64,000 bases of DNA from the NCBI GenBank assembly GCA_029204225.1, contig CM055113.1:33506329-33570328 (forward strand), in the 5' to 3' direction. The DNA comes from Diphasiastrum complanatum. Lineage: Eukaryota > Streptophyta > Lycopodiopsida > Lycopodiales > Lycopodiaceae. Of this stretch, positions 54,971 to 64,000 are shown in pieces. The notes under the pieces are model-generated. The model was not told the origin of the DNA, did no database searches, and was given only the letters and a program-made list of their open reading frames with translations. Position 1 is the stretch's first letter. Every line of letters begins with the position of its first letter. The position numbers and the translations under genes were made by a program.

Positions 54971-57900
54971 AGACTCAAAAAGAATATCGCGAGATTCATC
55001 TAGTTGCATTATTAAACTTTTAGAATCAAGCATTCAAGCAGCTTTCCAATTTTTAACGAATTTGATCAGCACTATTGGATAGACTTTATCGAAGAATAAA
55101 GAATCAGTTTACTTGGAGATGTGTCATCAATTGAAGAATTTCATTGGTCGATCAAATAAAAAGTTCCAATGGCAATTGCCAACGAACCTCCAAAACTTTC
55201 ACAAAATAATGGTTTTTTTAACCTTGTGCATGGTGAAGAGTGAGATATTTATATGGGCTCACAAAAAATAGACAATGATAAAAGCTACCAAAATAAAGTG
55301 GTTCAATATCATAATGAAATTCAAACTGGAAACCTTGTTGCACTATTGGCTTTGAAAATTAGTAAAGGGCATCCGTTTTGGATTCATTCAAAACAATAAT
55401 CAGTCAAAAGTATTACAGGTACATTGGTTGCACACCATCTTAGAAGATGTTATACTAGGAAGGTACGATTTGGAAATGTTGTAGATAAATCCAAAGTGCA
55501 AAAGATGTTTGTCAAAAAATCTACCAAGAATTAATGATTTACATTTAAATGATGTAAATGTTTTAGCTTAAAATTTTGGGACGAATAATTTACAAAGTTT
55601 AACTATAGCTATTTAGAAAAAATGACTTGGGTTAATGGAACAACCATCATCCTCAACTTATCGCTAACGAAGAAAAGCTGATCTACGAGAATTTTTCTCG
55701 ACATTAGATACTAATTCAAAAAAAAATATGTTAGTTGACTCCAATTGAAAAAAAAAAATGGATCTTCAACTTCATCGAGATCAGTACTCTAATTTTCGAA
55801 CCTTGGAAAGAAGAGAAAGAAATATGTATAAAATGTTTTCAAGATAGAAGATTATGTTACTAGAATAGATACATCATTTTATTGAAGAAGATGAGATAGA
55901 ACAATAAAAGACAATCTCAATATCTTAGTCAAAGAGGTGGAACTTAGCTTGTTAGTCTAAAGTTTTAGAAGTAAAGCCAACTAAAATCAACAACTTTGCT
56001 ATTAGAATCTTTTCACAAGTTGTAGCAATTAGAGGTAAGTATGTAGGTGCTATCCAAAATAATCAAGATAATTGTTCCCAAGAAGAGGAGTTTGTCTCTC
56101 AACTATCTTATGATTGTTATCTAGATTTGTGAAAGAGCTAGTATAAGCTTTCGAGAAGAGATTCCATGCTAAATCCAAAAGTTTCTATTATTTTGTTAAA
56201 TGGCATTGAATTGAAAATAAAGCTATCTTGAGACTCTAGAATCTAAACTCGGCCACTCTTTTCTTGAAAACCTAAAAGAAGAAGAAAAAATAGGAACATA
56301 AGAGAAGTCAATGAAAATAAATGTAACAACAAAAAGGTTCAACAATCATTTTGGAGGCAAGGAGACTTGAGAAGTAGTTCAAATTTTCGCCCATATCATA
56401 AAGAATGAGTTATTAGAATATGACTTGCTTCTTCTTGTTTTGTTGTTGTTTCTCTCCATTAGATAAGATATAGATTATTTATCTTCGATCTTGTAGCTCA
56501 TTGGAACATATATTTTCCACTTGCTTTTACAAGGAGTAATATTAGTTTGTGTTGAACCATTTTCTCTATGTACTTTTGCAAACAATAAATAATTAAAGTA
56601 GTCTTTTCAAGAAGTTTTTTTTTGCTAGATCAAAGTTTGTTGATTCTAATAATTTTTAGAGTCCTAGGCCCAAATACATTGAAATTTTTTTGCTAAGATA
56701 AATATGAGAGTAGTAAGAATCAATCGTATTTAGTATGTTTGTCCATGATGAATGAAATTTGGAATTATCTCTACGATTCTAACTAGGAGATATTATTTCT
56801 ACAAACAATTGGAGATTCAAGCAGAAATTTGTAGTTTCTTACAATTTAGAAAATGTAATATCCAAGTTCAATCTACTTGAATTCTTTTTAAATAAAATGA
56901 TATATATTCTTTAGTATTTAAATTCACTTTGAATGAAAGCAACACTGGAAACATTTGTATTTGCTTGGTGATGACCAATCAAAGTGTTCACATTAAGCTA
57001 GATACTAGAATGATCTTTGAAGAATAAAATTTATACATACTCTCTAATTTTCAAGGAGAAAGTGATTTAGTATCATATATAAAAATTTTAGTTTCTCAAA
57101 TTCAACATTCTAAAAAAATACAATAAAGAAAATCTATATCAAAATTTACATGTTTGAACCTATGTTAAGTTCGTAAAGATAATAAGCATGCATTTGAATA
57201 TTTGAACATAAATTTGCTACTATCGAATCCATGAAGCCAACAAAGTATAAAATCTTTGCTTGGATAATTATGTAGAAAACTTTGACAGATAGGGCAAGAT
57301 ATAAGAACTCCTCTCACAAAGACTATAACAAATGTAAATGTGAAAATAAATTTCTCTCCACACCTCTTCTGTCCAATCACTTAGAGTTTTGGAAAGAAAG
57401 AAATTAGGCTTTCGAAATATGATTCTATGTCATACTCAAAGCACCTCTTTACATATCTTCTTGCTCAATGACATAGATATTGATGATAGTGAACATGCAA
57501 TTTGATTGACTTTTTCTATGATGAGAATTATTCTCGTGGAAGCAAACTTTTCCATGTTTGTAACATCAATGTCACAAGTTTTAACTCTATACTATTTCTC
57601 TTCAAGATTGATAGAATGGGAGTTTAATAAATAGAAGATCGAACTCTAACAATTATCACATGTTTGAAGTGATGCAACATCATGTTACGTTGCATAGTTT
57701 CTTAGATTAAACTAAATCTGATTAAAGAAATATGTATTTGATATGCATAAACTACGTGAAAGACAAAACTTTGTCATTGTTGACTAACGATGTGACATGC
57801 TAGCACTTTCATATGATCAAGAGCGTCTACATGAGTAAGAATAAGCATTTCAACTTGCTATATGAAGACCATGTAGAAGTTGGACTTTTTCTCAGCCTAT

Positions 57901-58473
57901 AATTTATATTTTTACTTGAGTTTTACAATATAGTGAATTCAAACATGATTTCAATATTAGAAATGAATTTTATGCTTTTCAATTTGTAATTTTCAAATCA
58001 CATCATCAACCTATATATGATATTATTTCATGAGTGTTACAATAGAGTAGTCAATAATATTATATATTTTTATATTGGATTTTAAGAAAATGACACATGG
58101 AATGATCATAAAATTGCTTTTGCTACAAGCTACATATCAAATATTTTTAGTTAGGTGCCAATCAATAATGCTTCTAAACATGTCTATGTTGTCGTAATGG
58201 GTGTCAATCAAATATTTTTAGTTATGTGCCTGTCAACAAGGCTTCTAAAATTGTCTATGTTGTTGTAATGGATGTCAATCACGTCTTTTATGAGTATATA
58301 GTTATGTGAAGTGATAAAATATTAGTGTTTTTTATGAAAAAATATTGCAATGACAATTTTTTCTATTTACCACTAGTTATTTAACATATGAAAAAGCTCA
58401 AAAGTCTCTTATGGTCTTGTACCAAAAGTCTCTTATGCTCTTGTACAAGCAAGTACAATATGATCTCCCCCCC
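54971..58473. other. AT-rich span without supported genes
   Basis: No convincing gene, RNA gene or element end over about 3.5 kb. Short open pieces near 55080-55700 (for example REFFSTLDTNSKK) hint at an old, heavily decayed retroelement, but no catalytic motif could be found. A 40-bp phrase GTGCC-GTCAA-AA-GCTTCTAAA recurs near 58150 and 58227. Confidence 0.4.

Positions 58474-58521
<48 letters not shown>
58474..58521. repeat. (CA)n microsatellite
   Basis: A pure CA run of about 47 bp. Confidence 0.97.
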
Positions 58522-58522
<1 letters not shown>

Positions 58523-58574
58523 TTAGATCAAATAGTATTGCAATACCCAAAATTTTCTAAGTCATATTTTATTA

Positions 58575-58970
58575 CGTAAGTGGTGAATTGGTGAGGACTT
58601 CCTCACCTTGAGGTTAAGGAGTTTGTTTTAAATCCATTACACAAATGACAGAAGAAATAAAAAAACCAAAAATTCCAAAACAAAAAAAAAAAAAAATCCA
58701 AAAACCAAAAACAAGATGAGTATGTAAAATCTTTAATATCTCAAATATCAAAAATAGTCAAAAAGGAATAAAATAAGAGTACAAAATTACCATATCGACT
58801 TTATAATGATTTTAAAATATATATATCAATAAGCAAGCAAGCTTTTCTATATGATTACTATAATATATCATATATCAATACATTTGTCCACCAATAAATG
58901 GTGAATTGGTTAGGCCATCTTTTTCACTATTTAAAATTGGAGCTCAAAATTAATTCACCCATATAATGAG
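58575..58970 (+). other. Two SINE-head-like words
   Basis: GTGGTGAATTGGTGAGG (58579) and ATGGTGAATTGGTTAGGC (58899) resemble tRNA box A and are nearly the same sequence. Possible box B words (AGGTTAAGGAG, TTGGAGCTCAAA) follow but are poor. They may be two decayed SINE copies. Confidence 0.25.
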
Positions 58971-59610
58971 ACAATACAAGTAAAAATAATGTTAATCTAA
59001 TTTGTAAAATGAATCATTTTTTAATGGTTTGCAACAATACTCTTTATTTTATTTTTGTTTTTTTCCATACAAAAGGTGTAGATTATTAAGATTTTAAGCC
59101 TTTGCAAAAATTTATAGAAAATCAAATATATATGGTTGACTTCACAAAAGTAGTGCAAGTGTCTTATTTAATAATGTTTTTTTCTCATCATAGAAAATTT
59201 GTGAATTTTTCACTAGGAATCACAAAAAGAATTTGGTTGATCCAAATAGACAATAATAATATGTTTCAAAACTTTTATTTTATCTGTGAAGGCTAAGCAA
59301 ACATAGGCCCTACTTAGATAGTTTCCATTAGAAGTTTGATAAACCAATCTATGTATTGCTTGGCAATAAGGAAAATGTCAAAGGAAGCTTTATAGACTAT
59401 GATTCCATGATAGAAGAAGCAAAAGTTAGAGTTAAAGAGCCACATGAGGAGCAAATCTTAGAAAATGTCATTTTTTCAAAAAAGAGATCGAGAAAGAGTA
59501 GAAGCAAAATTCCTCTCTGAGAAAGATATGTATTACAAAATTCTAATTCAAGCTTTTTCCTGCAAGGTGGTCCTTTTCTAAATTACCCTGGGCTCTATTG
59601 AACTGTCCCT
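58971..59610. other. Non-coding span
   Basis: AT-rich; nothing recognised. Confidence 0.4.
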
Positions 59611-59621
59611 TAGGCCTTGTA

Positions 59622-59855
59622 TTACAGCCCGCACAACGCCACATATGCTACACAGCCAACCACCAATTGTTTCTCTAGTCTCTCCCTCTTTCCTATTATG
59701 CTCTCAATTGTTGAAACTTTCGAGAAATTCCTTTCGCCAATCTCCATCACAACTTGGAGCACCAAAATGGACTCCATTCTAGCCTTCCAAATAGAATAGT
59801 TGGAGGTAGATAGTCTCTCACTAGATTCCAATAGAAAGGAACCCATAGATGCCAT
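59622..59855 (-). pseudogene. Ty1/copia gag N-terminus
   Basis: MASMGSFLLESSERLSTSNY, SIWKARMESILVLQ is clearly related to the gag start at 50324 (NASNYSIWKLRMESILVLQ), so both belong to one copia lineage. It stops at 59622 without further gag. Confidence 0.75.
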
Positions 59856-61241
<1,386 letters not shown>

Positions 61242-61481
61242 CAATTGCAAGAATTGCTTTAGATTAACAAGATTGGATCTACAATACAAAAGAAATGGTC
61301 TCCTTTTATAGTTGAGAGGTAGACCTATTTTCCTACCTCCCTTTACTTTCAAATTCAAATAAGATGGGAAAGGACCTTCAATCACTAATTTGACCTTTAG
61401 GTCTATAAGCTTTATTTATTGTTCACATATTCTATCACTGAGATTCTGTGAAGTGATTGGTTTATGCTTTCTAAACTCTAG

Positions 61482-61556
61482 TTACAGGAAGTTTCTGCCC
61501 GTTACCAGGCGGTTAGGCAATCCAAATGTATTCTTCTTAATACATTGCCAGATCAG
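61482..61556 (+). CDS. Orphan exon-like segment
   Basis: A 75-bp open block, LQEVSARYQAVRQSKCILLN then TLPDQ, is bounded by an acceptor (AAACTCTAG) and donor (CAG|GTAAAA) in phase 0. Codon use and clean splice sites look like a host gene exon, and the helical RYQAVRQSK stretch is protein-like. No neighbouring exon was identified, and I cannot name the gene. It could also be chance. Confidence 0.3.
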
Positions 61557-61679
61557 GTAAAAGGTTCGATTTCTGTTGTAGTATATTTAATCCAGTCTGT
61601 CAGTGGATTACTCAGTTCACGTTCACTCCAGAAGCACTCACAAAATCAAGAACTATGCAAGCCTAGAACGTCCATGCAT

Positions 61680-62560
61680 GCATTGCAGGTGAATTCCGTT
61701 TAAATCTTACTTCTAACTATTGTAAAACAATTGAAAACAATCAAGATTCTCAGATTAATCTAACGGATCAACAGAAATCTAAGACACAAGAACAATAAAC
61801 TAACTAACAAGCCACCAAAGTGCAAGGATCAAGAAATAACCATTTCTTGATTCTTGGGCTTCTCAAGAACATCAAGAACTGGACGGTTAGAGGATATGCA
61901 AGATCTACACCACAAAAATCCAACCTATTTAGTTTACTTGAAGCTTGTTTAAAATCAAGAACAATAAAGCAAGAATCTAATCTACTCTACTTTCACAAAC
62001 ATAATAAAAAAAAAAATCTACTCTAATTCCACAACTACGTTAAGGAAAGCAAGATCATGAAAGCTTCACTCAAGAACACAAACATGATCATGGAGCTGAG
62101 ATGAAGGCTCAAAAACTTGTGGAGGATCTTTCTTATTAAAACAAGAGCAAGAGTGTGCATTACAATCAAAAGCTCCCTCACAAGAGAGGGGGGCACTTAA
62201 ATAAGCCAAGAGGCTGCCCATGTGGAGCCTAAGTGGCAATTCCACAAATTACAATTTACAAGTGGAATTAGCTCTTCCACTAGAGGTCACCATCAAAAGG
62301 TGGCTCACTCTATTTTATTTAAGAGGGGTCTACCACATTAATTACAAATGCCTCCACATACTAACTCCTACATGGTCATTCCTTCTCTTGGGATTCACCA
62401 TGAGGCTCACATGATTTTAAACTGTTATCCTAGCTAGTATTTCTCGGCTCTCATTCTCATCCTTCTCTTCTTCCTCAGGGACCTCCTTGATCTAGGGTGA
62501 GAGATGCTCTGTAGAATAGCTTGGCTCGGCATCTTGGGGATTCCTCAGAATCTACCAACA
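61680..62560 (-). repeat. Minus-strand LTR (candidate)
   Basis: On the minus strand a polypurine tract ATTAGGGGGGGGATGA (62574-62561) is followed by TGTTGGTAG, the usual layout of a 3' LTR start. A TTATTTAAG TATA-like word lies near 62202. The far edge is undefined. The upstream side (62580-64000) would be element interior. Confidence 0.4.
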
Positions 62561-63380
62561 TCATCCCCCCCCTAATCTGTTGCAGGACCCACTGCAACAT
62601 ATATGGAATGACGTCGTTTTTGTTTGGTGGTGTGGATCTTCTGTCGCTTTAGTAAAACCAAGTGCGTATTCGTCGCAAAATTATTTCACAAAATTTGAGA
62701 TCTCTGAAGTTGACAACCAAGCCCCGACAAGTGGTCTTGCGCAAGAAAGGATATGATCTCGATGCATATTTGAATGTGCCTCGGACAGCGTGGAGTATGT
62801 GCACATGCTCCAAGAGAGTCTCCTGCAAGCTATTAGAGCAATAAGTGAGAAGTTGCTCGAAACGAGAAAGACACTCTTTGGCAGAGATGGGAAAAAGCTC
62901 CCACGCAACTACGAGGTGATGTTGAGAACTTAGAAAATTGTTGTCCACATGAGCAACGGAATCCATCAAAAGAGGGCGATGATCACAAAGGAATTCAGAA
63001 GAGCAACAAGAGCCCAACACCCAAGGAAAGCTTTGGGTGCAGAAGTAACAGTAAAAAGAAGACCAACACCGCCACAAGAAATGGGTATCAAAGATTACTT
63101 ATAAGCCAATGTTGTTGTCAAACCATTTGGAAAACCAACGCCTAGAAGGCGACCAAAAACATCCATAATGGTATGGTGAAAAGCATAAAGAAGACGCGTG
63201 AATTCCTATGTAGGAGGGAAAGTCGGCAACAAAATATGAAGGACCATGCAAAAGCCACTTGCATGTCGCCCAATCGAAGAAGCAATCTTCCTCGAGAGCC
63301 TCATTCAAAAATGAAATGGTAAAAGATATGGAACCAAAAGGAACATCCAAAATGCGAATGTCATTTGGGGGGGGGCAAGA

Positions 63381-63648
63381 AGGCCTTGTAGAGAACAAAG
63401 TGAATAGGAAGATCTGCTGGTAACCACACTAAACACCTGTGAGGCTGTACTGGCCAACCCGACTGCTTAGAAAAATGATGAAATGCACGCAGGACCAGAG
63501 AAGCTGGACCAAGGAGGCCTTGTAGAGAAACAAAGTGAGAGGGAAGACCTGCTAGTAACCACAGTAAACACTTGTGAGGCTGTACTGGCAAATCCGACTG
63601 CTCAAAGAAATGATAAAATGCACGTGCAGGACGAGAGAAGCCGGACCG
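63381..63648. repeat. 134-bp tandem duplication
   Basis: The AGGCCTTGTAGAG...CTGCT-GTAACCACA...GTGAGGCTGTACTGGC unit occurs at 63381 and 63515 with moderate divergence. Confidence 0.85.
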
Positions 63649-63720
63649 ATAATATGAGTGTGATCAGCCAGAAAAAGAAGTAAGCAAAAGGGAAAACCTC
63701 TGCGGAAACATGAAGGGCAC

Positions 63721-63881
63721 GAAAACGAGCAGGAGCAAAAAAGAGGACCACCCACAGAATCACCTTGACACGTAGAAAACGAGCAGAGCAAAAAAGAGGA
63801 CCACCCACAGAATCACCTTGACACGTAGAAAACGAGCAGGAGCAAAAAAGAGGACCACCCACAGAATCACCTTGACACATA
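63721..63881. repeat. 54-bp tandem repeat, three copies
   Basis: The GAAAACGAGCAGGAGC...GACACGTA unit starts at 63721, 63775 and 63828. The middle copy lacks one base, and the copies are otherwise nearly identical. Confidence 0.95.
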
Positions 63882-64000
63882 CCGAGTTCTAAAGGGCAGG
63901 TACTCTCAATACTCAAGCCTGACAAATAGAATAAAATGTAGTTGCCTTTGCAAGAATACAGGCCTTCTATGTCTCTTGTACTATATAGCTCTATGATTGG

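Larger units (their letters stand above)
62580..64000 (-). other. Probable retroelement interior, unrecognised
   Basis: Adjacent to the minus-strand polypurine tract. Open stretches on the minus strand (for example FVADFPSYIG, WSPSRRWFSKWFDN) carry no diagnostic gag or pol motif. The region also holds two local tandem repeats, listed separately. Confidence 0.3.

Noticed and set aside
54971-57800. Endogenous plant pararetrovirus (caulimovirid) sequence
   Set aside because: AT-rich, stop-filled reading gave a passing resemblance, but no movement-protein, protease, RT or RNase H motif could be identified.
63602-63925. Repetitive ORF on the minus strand
   Set aside because: It is a translation of the 54-bp tandem repeat with no sign of being a gene.

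Overview
This is nuclear DNA of a land plant, very probably a seed plant. It has spliced genes with GT-AG introns and TATA-type promoters, many Ty1/copia, Ty3/gypsy, hAT and CACTA remnants, tRNA-derived SINE heads and long (GA)n, (TC)n and (CA)n microsatellites. It is AT-rich repeat territory. The only confidently recognised host gene is the 3' end of YKT6, an R-SNARE. Genus cannot be decided from the sequence.

Layout: 1-7520 holds three hAT transposase relics: a spliced C-terminus on +, a long BED/DUF659 copy on - with an internal deletion, and a rearranged fragment on -. GC-rich palindromes flank the long copy. 9264-10368 carries the last three YKT6 exons. 12.5-15.2 kb has a SINE head, an exact four-copy 113-bp tandem repeat and copia scraps. 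15.9-22.8 kb is a nest: a copia gag/protease/integrase cut by a CACTA terminus, then a gypsy element with LTRs and gag-protease but no reverse transcriptase, then another copia gag. 22.8-27.9 kb is mostly non-coding.

The most interesting part is 27.9-45.5 kb. It contains two diverged clusters of the same three kinds of gene. T is a large transposase-like protein, S is a second protein of unknown role, and H is a histone H3-like protein. Cluster A is T 27979-30561 (+), S 30763-32260 (-) and H 33082-35330 (+). Cluster B is H 41177-42333 (+), S 42547-43400 (-) and T 43571-45454 (-). Both H3-like proteins keep an H3-type N-terminal tail with Lys4 but have Asp at position 9, and both share LIPR-x-PF and FEDSFL signatures. 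In cluster A the H3 reading continues through a clean intron into a segment resembling a Ulp1/C48 SUMO-protease. Beside cluster B lies a further ORF (39750-40635) with a possible ubiquitin-like C-terminus. I read this as a degenerate family of mobile elements that encodes its own H3 variant. The working hypothesis is that the histone, and possibly the SUMO-pathway parts, help the element resist or rewire chromatin silencing.

45.5-54.9 kb is a run of copia remnants in both orientations, interrupted by a non-copia ORF (51827-52470) that may be a SET-domain fragment. 55-64 kb is AT-rich, largely featureless sequence with microsatellites, another copia gag, an orphan exon-like segment, a minus-strand LTR and short tandem repeats. 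Where the ancestral codon can be inferred, many stop codons in the relics are TGA at expected CGA or TGG codons, as expected from decay of methylated cytosines.
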